From Oscheius tipulae (lineage: Eukaryota; Nematoda; Chromadorea; Rhabditida; Rhabditidae), in contig JASJZH010000003.1 of the NCBI GenBank assembly GCA_037178975.1, positions 1,364,001 through 1,428,000 on the forward strand: DNA of 64,000 nt. The letters run 5' to 3'. Positions 10,930 to 21,482 of the stretch are shown here, in pieces. Under the pieces are notes generated by a model that was given only the letters and a program-made list of their open reading frames with translations, ran no database searches and had not been told where the DNA came from. Made by a program: the position numbers and the translations under genes. The first letter of the stretch is position 1, and each line of letters starts with the position of its first letter.

Positions 10930-13023
10930 CTATTCGAGATCCATCGCCTCGTCGTCGGTCTTGCCGCGCTTCGGTTCGGGTTCCTTCGGCTCCTCGACCT
11001 CGGGCATCTGTTCCTCCTTCGGCTCTTCCTCCTTTTGGGCCTTCTCAGCCGTCTCGAGCCGCTTGGAAAATTCGAGAATGTCTGGAGTTTATGATTAAAA
11101 AGATGGGAAAGACCAAAAACCTCCAGAAAAGGCAGCCTGAATGACGTCGGGTGGGAAGTTGAACTGCTGCAGGACGGGACCCATCTGGCCGGTCTGGAGA
11201 GCATGACCGAAGCTGCTAACGACCTGCTGGTAGACGGGCGAGTGGATAGTGGCCAGGACCTCCTCGGCTGGGCTGTTGGGCTCGTTCTGGGGCGTGTGCT
11301 GCTCGAGACGGGCTAAAAATGATCTCATTAAGCTTATCCGATCGTTTGTTTCTCGTGTTTGTATGTGGCCTATTGTAGATTCTAAGGATTTGGAAGCGAG
11401 TGACCAGGGGGTCTATTTCGCCCAAGATCCAAAGGTTTGTAAAGTACCATTTTGTATAGTTTTTTTTTTAGCTGACTTTCCGATATCCAAACAGTTTAAC
11501 AACAGCGATTGTGGCCTCAAAAGCTGTCTAATTGTGGTAATTGTGGCTTCACAAAGTTACAGCCCCTCAAAGTCGTAGCAGCTTGGGTATAGGTAAGAGG
11601 CGCCACTCTCGAACCAGACGACCCTGCTTCGATACCCGTGGGTGACACTTTCTGAACAAGCTATTTTGAGAAGAAAATAGCTTGCAACAAGTTCCTGAGA
11701 GCCAAATTCACATGTTTACAACATCCTTAGCTTCAAAGAAGCGATAGTCATTTTTTGGATCCAATTTGGAGGCTCCAAAACAGTCAGAAACCTACCAGTA
11801 TTGGCCTTGGCAGTCTCACTGACACGTTTTCCCGTCGCGACGTGAGCCAGATCGACTTCTACACGTACACTTCGAGCAGTCTGACTGGGCGCGACCTCGT
11901 TTCCGCTGCTACTACCCTCGTTTCCAGTGCTCGAACCTGAAGTATAGCATGATTTGAGTGTTAAAATTACAAGTACCTGTCTCGGCACCGCTGGAGCCCA
12001 GCTCAGCATTGGCGGCCGCCTCCTCATGATTGAGCTGATTGTTCCAGCTCCGGAGACTCTCGCGGATATCGGGATTGTTTACGTTCTAAGCGTTTACCTT
12101 TACCATGGATATTGAGATAAACTGACGGATCCGAGCATCTGCATGAGCTGACGGACAGCCTCACTGTTCGCGTCCGAGCCGAACTGATCGGGAGCACTGA
12201 CGCGACTAGTACGGCCTCCTCTGTTGCTGAGCTGGTCCGTCGGGCCGCCACGAGCACCCATTCTTCCCTCGGTGACGGCAGGAGAACGGTTGAGGGCCTT
12301 GTTGATCTGGAAATTTTGGATTTTAACCGAAAACGAGGCTCTGCGAGTGTGATTACGTAGCAGGGCAGCGCACCGCTAGACCTAAAAGTGCAAGCTACGC
12401 TTATGGCCAAGCGGTTAGAGCACTGGATTGCGGCTGGAATAAACGAGATTCGATTTCCAGCTAGTGTTATCGGTATACCAGCACGAAAACACAACGCGAT
12501 CTGACCTCAACGGGTCAGAGTAAAATGGTGGGGCGTTTCCAGATTTCTAACAATCTATTTAAAGCTGATGTGCACATAGTTTTAGATAAAATTTGGCACA
12601 AACGAAACGCCCCACCCCAGTGGTTGCAGTTACTTTTTGAAGAACATGAAGTAATAAGTGACTCCCTACCTCCTTGACAACACTGTCCTTGTCAGCATTA
12701 CCGTCCTGGGCCCAGTAGAGATGATGCGTGTTGGTCTGCTTGAACTTGAGCATGAAGACCTGTCCATCCGGGCAACCGTTGACCGCCTTGAATTCGACGT
12801 CAGTAGGAAGAACAGTGAAATCCTCGACGACGGCCTTTGTGTCCCTGTTCTTCCAGCAGAAGTGGATGAGTCCGTCCTTGGACGTCACGAAGACGAGTCC
12901 CTTATCCTTCTCGGCGACGATCTTCTTCTTCGTCGGACTACTTCCGGCCTCCATTTTGCAGCGACCGGCTTTGAACTCGTAGAAGTTGGTATTGGCGGGG
13001 CGAGGAGCAAACATGGTCGACAT
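10930..13023 (-). CDS. ADRM1: Proteasomal ubiquitin receptor RPN13 / ADRM1
   Basis: Six exons join in phase to 375 residues: 13023-12670, 12306-12127, 12085-11977, 11936-11796, 11312-11121 and 11081-10930. Rpn13 sits on the 19S cap, binds Rpn2 and ubiquitin through its N-terminal Pru (pleckstrin-like) domain, and recruits UCH37 through its C-terminal DEUBAD domain. The Pru domain fills residues 8-120, with EFKAGRC, GLIHFCWKNRDT, VFMLKFKQ and HHLYWAQD. A Gly/Ser linker with AVRQLMQMLGS follows. The DEUBAD is near residues 265-340 (HSPVYQQVVSSFGHALQTGQ, LQQFNFPPDVIQAAFSG). The acidic tail ends MDLE. Length matches the family. It is the first gene of a probable operon with BUD22. The 12669-12307 and 11795-11313 introns each contain tRNA-related sequence. 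Confidence 0.96.
11320..11700 (+). repeat. tRNA-related SINE-like repeat, copy 2
   Basis: This copy lies in the RPN13 intron 11795-11313 and is homologous to 150-520. Shared blocks include AAAGCTGTCTAATTGTGG, TTGTGGCTTCACAAAGTTAC and GTAAGAGGCGCCACTCTCGA. The B-box-like part has drifted to GCTTCGATACCCGTGGGTGA. The two copies differ at many sites, so the family is not very young. Confidence 0.5.
12388..12470 (+). pseudogene. tRNA-like pseudogene in the first RPN13 intron
   Basis: TGGCCAAGCGGTTAGAGCAC matches a tRNA D-arm and A box. About 45 bp later GAGATTCGATTTCC approximates a T-arm and B box. The acceptor stem does not pair and the anticodon stem is poor, so it is a decayed tRNA copy or the head of a tRNA-derived repeat, on the strand opposite to RPN13. 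Confidence 0.4.
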
Positions 13024-13040
13024 TTCTGAAGGAAATTGTA
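13024..13040 (-). promoter_or_regulatory. Probable trans-splice acceptor before RPN13
   Basis: ACAATTTCCTTCAG ends two bases before the RPN13 ATG on the minus strand, with no upstream exon visible. This matches a spliced-leader acceptor and supports the chosen start. Confidence 0.5.
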
Positions 13041-14131
13041 CAATTTCATGTCCAAGAGCCTATGGTGCGAGTTGAGAAGACGTTTAGGGCATTTGTGAGC
13101 AAAATACAACGGAAGACCTATCAATTACCTTCTGGTAAAGCATTTTTAGTCAACTGGAGTTGAAATAAACTGGAAATAGACGAAAATATGATGATCTTTC
13201 GTTACAGAAGGCTTGCCATAGAGATCGTTCGAATGTTGCCGAAAGTCTTGGCATGTACGCAATAGGGCGTGAATAGGATGTGAAACAAGGGATTGATAGG
13301 CTAAGAGAATGGAAATAGAAAAGAAGCAAGGTGATGAAGTGAAAGTCTGAGAATATTGTTCGATCGATGCAGCACACGATTTTCGCAGTTATATTCCACT
13401 GTCAGACTACTTAAATCGTTGAACTCAAATAAATAGATAATCAGAATAGAGCCAAGAGGCCAGAGAAAAGAAAATCGGGACAAAAATTGGTGGAAAAAAT
13501 GTTTCATTCTCAACAAGGTGCTTATTACAGTTTCAGCTGAGTCAACAATTCCCCAACTTTGGGTATGTTTATCAAGCATTTCTGTTCACTTTTTACGGCA
13601 AAATGGTATTCATACAGCAAGAAAAATGGGGCAAAAATGGAACAGAGAAGAAAAGACTCGAAGGGCAACAATTTTAAATATGCGCCGAATATCATACGGT
13701 ATTTTTTTTTTGAGGGAATTGTGTGCTTTCAAACAGGTAAAACACAAAATAATTGGCCTCTCCAAGACTCGCCATGTTTTTGCATGAAAATCTCCTTTTG
13801 TGTGCAGAGTTTGACGCCAAAGACCAACTGCGATCGGTAACGAGTCAACCAAAAGCTTTTAACAAGAGTTAAGTTTGGAAAACCACTGATTCCGCTCCAT
13901 TTTTTATTAGAAACTTCTCCCAACACCTCGTAGCTCTTTATATTTGTGTCTACTCTTGTCTTTCAATCGTTGTAATTGTCCCAATCTCCCCCAAACGTTC
14001 ACCTTCGGGGGATAGAGGTCAAGGCGCGTGTGACTGCCAGTCCGAGAACACAGTTCTTCCCGATTTCTTCCCGGTCCCCTAGCGTTTTCTCGAGTTTCCC
14101 ACTGAGAATTCGCTTTTCAGAGCCTGCAAAC
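13041..14131. other. Divergent intergenic region
   Basis: This 1.1-kb region lies between RPN13 (minus) and a membrane-protein gene (plus), so it should hold promoters for both. It is A/T-rich. ORFs up to about 93 codons occur on both strands but have no coding-like codon choice. No RNA gene or shared repeat was seen. Confidence 0.5.
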
Positions 14132-14970
14132 ATGAAATTTTCACAAGAACAGGTCATAAAATTCACTGCGGGAAGTGTTATTTGGGGTATTCGGACTCTT
14201 CTGCTCGCCACATCCTCCTATGCTCTTTCTGCAGTCCTCTACAATCCAGATTACATTGATTCCATGGACTGGGTGAGTGAAATAGGTAGCAAATGACATT
14301 CTTTCAGTATTCGCAGTCCATTTTCACGGGAAAATCACCCAGAATCCGAAAAATGGCCCGACTTTGGCCCCCATTCAACATCCACTATCTCTGGCTTCTT
14401 TATGCAGCTGCTGTGATGTTCATTTTTGGGTAAGAGTTCGACAAACATACTAGAAAAGCGGAGTAAAATGAAGAGAATTGAACCCGAATCGGTCTATTCC
14501 ACGTAAAAACCTTGCCCGAGGTCCTATTAAAGCCCCGCTAGTCTACCACCACTGCGTCCGTGGTGTAATGGTCAGCATGGATGCCTTCCAAGCATTCGAC
14601 GGGGGTTCGATTCCCCCCGGACGCAAATGTTTTTTGCTTTTCTTGATACGTCTTTTTCAGTCGTTTTGTCAAAGAAGAGCATCTTTTGGAGGCTATCAGG
14701 CGTCTAGGGTTCGTAAAAGACACTCCCTCTCCCTTTCAAAACCTATTTCTTTCTGGAACTATCTGTCTATTCGTCTCCATGGCCCAGTTTCAGGTGAGTA
14801 CAGGCGAGAGTTGAGATACAATAATTCAGTTCCTCTTCCCAATGCTTAGATTAGCCGAAATGCATCCTATGGTCCTGATTCTGGACTTTCTCTACATGCT
14901 ACAGGTTGCCGTTATGGCAAAGGTTATAATCAAGGCTACGAGCTTCTCCTTCAAGAAGAAGGTCGAATAG
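14132..14970 (+). CDS. Four-helix membrane protein, family not recognised
   Basis: Four exons join in phase to 178 residues: 14132-14272, 14308-14429, 14661-14793 and 14830-14970. The last acceptor is AATAATTCAG at 14829; a later AG would shift the frame. Hydrophobic helices lie near residues 14-34 (VIWGIRTLLLATSSYALSAV), 72-88 (LWLLYAAAVMFIFG), 117-140 (LFLSGTICLFVSMAQF) and 145-165 (MVLILDFLYMLQVAVMA). The tail is basic (FSFKKKVE), possibly a cytoplasmic retrieval-like end. It has no signal peptide cleavage site and no known motif. The 5' acceptor CGCTTTTCAG lies 11 bases before the ATG, consistent with trans-splicing. A tRNA-Gly gene sits in its second intron on the same strand. Confidence 0.75.
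14554..14625 (+). tRNA. tRNA-Gly (anticodon UCC)
   Basis: A complete cloverleaf of 72 nt including the discriminator A. Acceptor stem GCGTCCG pairs with CGGACGC. The D-arm region is GTGTAATGGTCAGCAT. Anticodon arm GATGC-CTTCCAA-GCATT reads TCC. T-arm GGGGG-TTCGATT-CCCCC is perfect. Internal A and B boxes are intact and there is no intron. It lies in the second intron (14430-14660) of the membrane-protein gene and is read in the same direction. Confidence 0.98.
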
Positions 14971-15136
14971 ATCTGTACTATAATGAAGGTTTTTGATAAT
15001 TTCATCGCAATGCTGTCCTCTGACTATCTGTCTCTTCAAAAACTGTCAGAAAGAGAGATTAGAACTATAGCTTTTCATTTTGCCGCATAGTGAAGAGTTT
15101 TTGTTTGAGTCTTCTTCTTGCCATCCGCTCCACTCG

Positions 15137-16679
15137 TCACTTCTTCTTGTCCGGCTTGTGGATGGTGAAGGAGACGTTGAGCTCCTTGCTGACCTGCATG
15201 ACAGCTGCCGAGTTGTCGAATTGACCACAGTAGTGCGGGGCCGAGAAGATTGTGACGAGATGACGGTCACCGAAGAACTCGTAGCCGTCTTGGACGACCT
15301 GGAAATGTCATCGGATATCTGTCTATATCTGTCTCTGCCTACCTGATGAGCCCGCACGACCAGATCCAGACTGTGCATTTTGCAGAAGGTCTTTAGGGCC
15401 TCAGGTCCGAAGATGCGAGCAGCTCCGCGTGGCGACTCCTCGTAGTACTGGATGGTCGGGTCCGGATCGGCCCAGGTCAGGTCGGCAATGACGCCAATGT
15501 CCGGAATATCACAGGGACGCTCGATTCTGTCCAGCTGCCTGAAGTCATGTAGCTCCTCGCTAATTCCGCCGTGCATGCAGAGAATTCGCTTCTCGATGCG
15601 AGCACAAAAGGGCATCGTGTAGAAGGCGTACTGGAAGACCTCGTACAGGTGGCCAGAGTACCTGAAAGATATGATACGATTTTTCGAGCCGATGACGTCA
15701 TCTTTTAACTTTTGTATGCTCTACAAACTTGTAGCCCATGATTTGCTCTGCAGAATATCAAAAAGTTCCAAAAAGCCGTTCTGAATCCGAAATTAATCTT
15801 GCCGCGCAGGCATTTCAGCGCTGAAAACCGATGTTTCACCCGTATCATCTTGATGCGCTGTATACAGATGGTTATATAAGCAATCTCGAATTCTCTAGTT
15901 TTCGATACAATCAAAAAACAAAAAACACAATCTAATCTTGCTAATAATAAAACGTTTACCTGGCGGAAGCCTTCTGTTCTGATGCGAGCTCAGAGTTGTC
16001 TTGTTCGATAATGGGACCACCCAAAAAAAAATTTTTAATTGAAATGTTTGTAGTTGGTCTTACAGATGAACTTCTTACGGCGGGACAGAGAGAAAGAGAC
16101 GCGGAGACAGACTAACCTCTTTTTGACCTCAACAAAGAATCCATACTGCATGTTGACGGGTCGGGACTCGTGATTTCCTCGCAGTAGGGTGACCTGGTTC
16201 GGGTAGATCAGCTTGTAGGCGAAGAGCAGCACAATGACTTCTAGACTGTAGGGTCCCCTGTCGACGTAGTCGCCCAGAAAGAGATAGCTGTTCTTGTCCG
16301 AGGGGAAGCCGTTGATGCTGAACAGGGCAAGCAGATCCTCATACTGACCGTGTAGATCGCCGCAGATTTGGACGGGAGCCGAGACCTGGAAGGAGGAGAG
16401 TCAGTTTAAACGAGATAGAGAGACAGTGAGACAGAGAGAGAGAGAGAGAGACAGAACCAAACAGAATGGTGTGCCCACCTCGATCATATTTTTCTGGCTC
16501 CAGAAGACTTCCCTGACGCGGTAGCACAATTCGAGCAGTTCGTTTTCAGTGAAGAGTAACTGGCAGAGAGCCGGCTTCCAGTCCTTGGTCAGTCTCGTCA
16601 CTATCGATTCGGCCCATCGGAGAATCTTGCTCTTGCGCTGGGAGCCCTTCTTATCCTTCTCCTTGTCCTCGGCTGACAT
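15137..16679 (-). CDS. PP1-type serine/threonine protein phosphatase catalytic subunit
   Basis: Four exons join in phase to 316 residues: 16679-16479, 16385-16117, 15661-15343 and 15298-15137. It has the metal-binding and catalytic motifs of the PPP family in order: [38 protein letters not shown] and VVRAHQ. The length is close to canonical PP1 (about 330). It is divergent: the usual RGNHEC is RGNHES, the loop after the active site reads [12 protein letters not shown] instead of SAPNYCGEFDN, and the N-terminus is Lys-rich ([14 protein letters not shown]). Nematodes have many expanded PP1-like genes with germline expression, and this fits that class by inference. The 15662-16116 intron holds an interspersed repeat. 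A CTCTCTGTCTC tract lies in the first intron. Confidence 0.95.
15700..15950 (+). repeat. Interspersed intronic repeat, copy c
   Basis: This copy lies in the PP1-like gene intron 16116-15662. It contains ACTTGTAGCCCATGATTTGC, CACCCGTATCATCTTGATGC and TGGTTATATAAGCAA, aligning with copies a and b. It is more diverged and lacks their right flank. Confidence 0.5.
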
Positions 16680-16888
16680 CGTCGGAAGGCTGGACGAGAG
16701 ACGACCTTCTTCTACAAGGGCAGCAGAGTCCAATGAGCAGGAGACGAGGGCAACTGGGTCAGAGTGACAAGTTCTGGCAGGACAAGCAATATGGTAACAG
16801 CGATACAATAGTGTTGCAAACAGTTTAATTACTTTGTTTTGCGATAAAGTTTCCAGACAGTTCCGCTCTAAATATCACTCCAAATTTT

Positions 16889-17092
16889 GCCTGCATGGCC
16901 AAGTGGATAACGCGCTCGTCTCTCATTCAGACGTCCTCGCGATAGTGGAAAAGTGAACAGAGCAGTCCCAGTGGCTGAAAATGGATGTCATTTGTTTTTC
17001 AGTTGTCTGCGTTTCTGTGAGCTGAGCTTCAATATAGACTAATATTTTTCAGTTAGCAGGGACAGCAGGGTTCGATCCTCATGCCCACCACG
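16889..17092 (+). pseudogene. tRNA-like sequence with its halves about 110 bp apart
   Basis: The 5' part GCCTGCATGGCCAAGTGGAT continues with a perfectly pairing anticodon-type arm, CGTCT-CTCATTC-AGACG. The T-arm-like CAGGGTTCGATCCTCATGCC appears only near 17067. Between them is unrelated sequence containing two TTTTTCAGTTxGC motifs. A normal tRNA has only 4-5 bases there. It is most likely a tRNA pseudogene or SINE head with an insertion. Acceptor-stem pairing is poor. Confidence 0.3.
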
Positions 17093-18331
17093 GTTGGATC
17101 CCTCTTCACGACCACCTTTCGGCATGATCATAGCTTTAGATCTTCGTCTGTTCAAACTACCTGCCCTACTCCCTATTATCGCGCAGAGTTAACTATTGCT
17201 CGTGTATGCAGAGAAGTACAGGAGTGATTAATAACAGCCTGATACTACCATCGCTACAAAATATTTCTCATTAAGTGAATTTGACAGATATAAAAAGGGT
17301 GATTTCTTTGTGATCTATGCTTAATCCTGTTCAATAGAACAGGTGATTGAGCCACTAATTTTTGTCTTTTTTTGAGAAACGTCTGTCAACAGACCGAGAA
17401 CAAAATTATACGACTTCTTAGAGTTCTGTCTGTTTAAGTACACGTACAGAATTACAGAGAAAAAAGGAGACCGAATGAAATGTTGGTAAAAAGAACAGGA
17501 CAGTTCTTGCACATGTACAGGCGTCTTGAGGTACGATTCTAAGCGACCTAGGTGAACTGGAAACAGTTTTGAGCGCGTCTTTAAACACTGGTATGAACTC
17601 TGTAGCAAAACTGTAATGAGCGCTATATGAATAACTGCTTGTACTTTCCCCGGTATTCCAATCGCAATGAAAGGACTTTGAATCTCTACGGCGATATAAA
17701 GCAGCAATAGACGAGAAGAGGCTAGAACACCAAGATGTAGAACAAAAATTAATTGAAGCACTCGAACAGCAACGTGAAAATATGGTACACCAATAGATAT
17801 CTGAACTGTTTAAGTAAATAGTATGAGTACTATGGCAGAAATAGCCCCAGCCCTGAAATCAGTTTTTGGCCAGTTTTGGAATACAGGTTACTTTCAGAAC
17901 AAAGGGCATTCATTTGGAATCGGGATCGAAATATGGGGTGACCCGAGTAGACATATATGGGTCCAAGAATGGACTGAACTGAACAAAACTAATTCACTCT
18001 AGAACGAGGATAGGTGGCTGGGATGTCTACTGAGGGGATAACGGGATAACAAGTTTATTGCTTATTTTCAAACATAGCTCACTGAACTCTGAGGTCCCTA
18101 AAGTGATTATTTTGGTGCAGCAGTAATGGATTTCCACGGATGCTGTCTTTGATCGCTTTGAACCTGAAAAAACCGTTGAACTAATGATCTGATCATTTGT
18201 TTCCACTACAATAAGATAACGTCAGATTTATCTTATCGTAGCGCAAATTGGATACAAGGCTACGTAGAACACACAGCGTCATGTCAAATCCTATTTTAAC
18301 AGCTGCCAGACAGTGTTATCGTTAACAGACC
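17093..18331 (+). other. Mostly non-coding; one coiled-coil-like ORF fragment
   Basis: At 17671-17796 the plus strand is open for 41 codons reading like a charged coiled coil (EKRLEHQDVEQKLIEALEQQ) to a stop, but it follows a stop directly and no start or clear acceptor was found. It may be a relic last exon. The minus strand over 17321-17761 is open for 146 codons with a hydrophobic, unbiased composition, judged chance. The remainder shows nothing recognisable. Confidence 0.3.
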
Positions 18332-19365
18332 ATGTTGCTGTTACTGGGATTGCTTCTCGCCTCAGCCTCTACCTCTCTGGCGGTATGCCCGCCGGATACA
18401 ATCTACGAGAGCTTGTTCAACAAGTATCAATCTCATTTTTTGCGTCTTTTATCTGAACTTCAGATGTTACAAATACTATAACAACCCAATGTCCTTTCTG
18501 GCAGCCGAAAGACAATGTAACTCGATTGGAGGGAACTTGGTCGCCGTTCACAACGGCTTTGAAAACAGCTACGTTTCTGGAATTGCTTCAGGCGCCTCGG
18601 GGAAAATGCCCAATTTCTGGATTGGAGCCAATCAGCTTCTGTCTGCTTCATGGTCGTGGGCCTACAATACTTCAATGTCTTACACAAATTGAGCCCCTGG
18701 ACAGCCCGGAGCAAATTATCCTTGCAGTCTGATAAGAAACTCTGACTCCAAATGGATGTAAGCTGGAGGAACCACACACGAAACAAAATAGTTTTCAGAT
18801 CTGGGGCTTGCAACAGTGCTCTGCCGTTTGTTTGTACTGTGGATTCAAATTCACAACATGTTTCAGTTTCAAAAAGTACGAACCTTCTGATAACATGCAT
18901 TACTGGTCCAAAATTTTTAAAAGTTAAGGATCTGTTTAAGCGACATCAAATTTTCAGTACATCGAAACCTATCATACCTTAACGGATGCCGTCACGAACT
19001 GTGCAAAAGATAATGCTACATTGGTTAACATTGACACCCCTGAACTTAACAACGTTTTCGTTCGGAACTGACGTTTGCGGAAATAGCGCTGGAGGCTGCC
19101 CATTGATCGGTCTCAAATGTTCGAATGGCTCAGTCAGTTCTTGTTATTGGCAGGATCGATCGGTTGCCGTTTACATCAATTTCTTGTTCTCGGATGGACA
19201 GTAATTTTAATCACATGGACTATGTATAAAGTAGCTACTTTTCAGAACACCTAGCCCTAACGAGATTTTTTACTTAGTTACTTCACTTTCAAATTCTTAC
19301 GACTTCGGATTTTGGGAAATATTGTCTGCACGAGCTCCTATCGCCAGTCTATGTGGCGTAAGCTT
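18332..19365 (+). pseudogene. C-type lectin pseudogene A
   Basis: This locus has the exon plan of the intact lectin at 19619: a signal peptide (MLLLLGLLLASASTSLA), a first C-type lectin-like domain with AAERQCNSIGG and NFWIGANQ, and a second domain with IETYHTLTD and CYWQD. It is broken twice. At 18690-18692 a TGA replaces the TGG (Trp) present at the same place in lectins B and C (SYTNWATGQPG). Near 19065 the frame shifts inside the second domain after ELNNVFVRN. Splice sites are mostly kept (GT at 18424, AG ending 18463, GT at 18758, AG ending 18798). Loss is therefore fairly recent. Confidence 0.8.
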
Positions 19366-19618
19366 TCACAGTACAATGTGGTTTAAATCGTTTCAGCGGC
19401 TAACAACGTATCACTCCTCGTGGCAACAACTGAAAAGAAGAGAAAAGAGGAGCATTCGAAGAACACGGGAATTCAGAAACAAAACTTTTTGAAGTTGTAA
19501 AAGTACATTAACGTTTACCTTATCTGATTGGAGTACAGCTTCCGAGATCAATCAACGTCATTTTAACGACACGGGAATTTCATAAAAAGGTAGAAAACCG
19601 CCTTATCAGCAGCAGACC

Positions 19619-21482
19619 ATGCTACTTTTGCTGGCTTTACTTCTAGCTCTTGCCTCCACTTCATTGGCTGACTGCCCTCCAGGTACAATTTACGAGGACC
19701 ACTTGAGCAAGTATCCACATAGCCTTTCAATTCAGTTCCCGTCCTTTAGATGCTACAAGTATTATAGCACTCCTTTGCCATACCTGGCAGCCGAAAGGCA
19801 GTGCAACTCGATTGGCGGAAACTTAGTTGCCGTTTTGAACGGCTTTGAAAACAACTACGTTTCCGAAATTGCTTCTAGAGCCACTGGATACACTTCGAAC
19901 TTTTGGATTGGAGCCAATCAAATGCTGGCTGCTTTATGGTCGTGGACCGACAACAATTCCATGTCTTACACAAATTGGGCCACCGGTCAACCGGGAGCAG
20001 CTTATCCTTGTGGTCTGATAAGAAACTCTGACTCCAAGTGGATGTAAAGTTCATAAGAGCAAAAAATCAAGTAAGAATTTCAGATCCGGGGCTTGTAACA
20101 GTGCTCTGCCGTTTGTCTGCGCAGTCGATCCAAATGCACCACAGCCTGGTTCTTGTTCTACGCAACCACCTGCTCCCACAAGTCCTTCTTCTGTCTGTCC
20201 AGGTATCCTACGTGTAAACTACAAACTGTTTTAGGTACTTGTTCACCAGGATACTCGCTTTTTGTTGGCAACTGCATGTGTTACAAGGTATGCTTTTGCC
20301 TTGATGAAACTAGGCTTAGTCGGCAAAACCTCAAAACATTTTACAGTATGACAACAGTACCTATTACAACTATACTGATGCGGCAATCGCATGTGCTCAT
20401 GAGGGCTCGACGCTGGTCAAAATCGACACTCCAGGGCTGAACAATTTTTTGACTAACTTACCTGGATTTGGCACTCGAGGCCAAACGTGTCCGTGGATTG
20501 GCCTAACATGTTTAAATACCTCGTATAGCTCGTGTACCTGGCCAGATGGCTCCGATGTTACGTACTGGAACATCTGGAATGGAGGGTAATACAGTGTGGT
20601 ACAATAATTAGTTGCCTTTCCGAGATTGCGCCTCACACGAACATCGTACACGATGTTCTGATTTTTTGAGGAAAATTAGTCATATGGAAGGCCGATATTA
20701 CCTTATTATTTTACGTTATCTCTTCGGAATATACGTAGAAACATTATGCAAATTTATTTTAAGCTTTTTCAATGCTTTCAGCTCTGAAGAAATGAAAAAA
20801 TCTTCGATCCATGAACCCGGGTTCTTGAATCTTTCAGAGAATTCGAAAAAGTTTCAGAGAATCAAAACCCATGTAAGAAAGAACTTTCCGACCTTTAATG
20901 TTCTATATTCTGATAGCTCTTGATGAGATATTTTCAATGCCGTCATCAAAACCGAGCTAGCTTTAATGCTCACAGAGATATGAGGCTTTGAAGATGTCCA
21001 CTAAGGGTAATTAGTGACCAAATGAGGGAAACTTAAACTTTTGAACCACGAAACCAATCGAGCCGATACTGTGGAAGATAGATAGGTAGGTGCACGGGGA
21101 CACGATGTTGGGAAGTCGAGAGGATGCGTTTATGAGGAAGTTATAGCTCAAGGACATGAAAGAAGTTCAGTTAATGATTCGACTCGTAAAAACAGGTAAA
21201 TAAATTAAATCGGCTGAAATTCTAGGGTAAAATCGGCCTTCCATATGACTAATTATCCCCGAATAACCAGACCTGTAGGGAGGTCCTGCGTGGTGCAATC
21301 TCAGAAAGGCAACTAATTAGTGCACCACCCTGTAGTTAACACCTCAAGTAAAATCAATTTCCAGGCCGACGAGCGATAAATACCGCTTTGTTCTAGTTGC
21401 CAATACCGACGTCACGGACTCCGGAACGTGGGGAATGGTAGATCGCATACTAACTTATAGCACGTTGTGTCAACAGCGTTAG
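19619..21482 (+). CDS. Secreted protein with two C-type lectin-like domains (intact copy B)
   Basis: Six exons join in phase to 304 residues: 19619-19710, 19750-20043, 20084-20202, 20235-20287, 20347-20585 and 21365-21482. A signal peptide (MLLLLALLLALASTSLA) precedes a first domain at residues 30-140 (AERQCNSIGGNLVAV, FWIGANQ, CGLIRNSDSKW, LPFVCAVD). A Pro/Ser/Thr linker (STQPPAPTSPSSVC) leads to a second domain to the C-terminus (GNCMCYKY, CPWIGLTC, CTWPDGS, STLCQQR). Nematode CLEC proteins of this build are secreted, often gut-expressed and linked to microbial responses; that role is by family, not shown here. The classical EPN/WND calcium-binding motifs are not evident. The first intron is 39 bp and free of in-frame stops. 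The last intron holds a 741-bp transposon. Confidence 0.92.
20592..21332. mobile_element. Tc1/mariner-type non-autonomous element (MITE)
   Basis: This 741-bp element lies in the last intron of lectin B. The left end starts CAGTGTGGTACAATAATTAG; the inverted right end starts CAGGGTGGTGCACTAATTAG. Both continue into TTGCCTTTC(C/T)GAGATTGC. A second inverted block (GTCATATGGAAGGCCGAT) lies inside. The element is flanked by TA on each side (20590-20591 and 21333-21334), the target duplication of the Tc1/mariner superfamily. No transposase reading was seen. Removing it with one TA leaves an ordinary 38-bp intron starting GTAATAGTTAAC and ending TTTCCAG. Confidence 0.88.

Noticed and set aside
15955-16020. 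Possible extra PP1 exon ([15 protein letters not shown])
   Set aside because: The flanking exons join directly in phase and match the PP1 family without it.
17321-17761. 146-codon minus-strand ORF with hydrophobic segments
   Set aside because: No acceptor or promoter context, unbiased codon use, and a coiled-coil-like plus-strand reading overlaps part of it.
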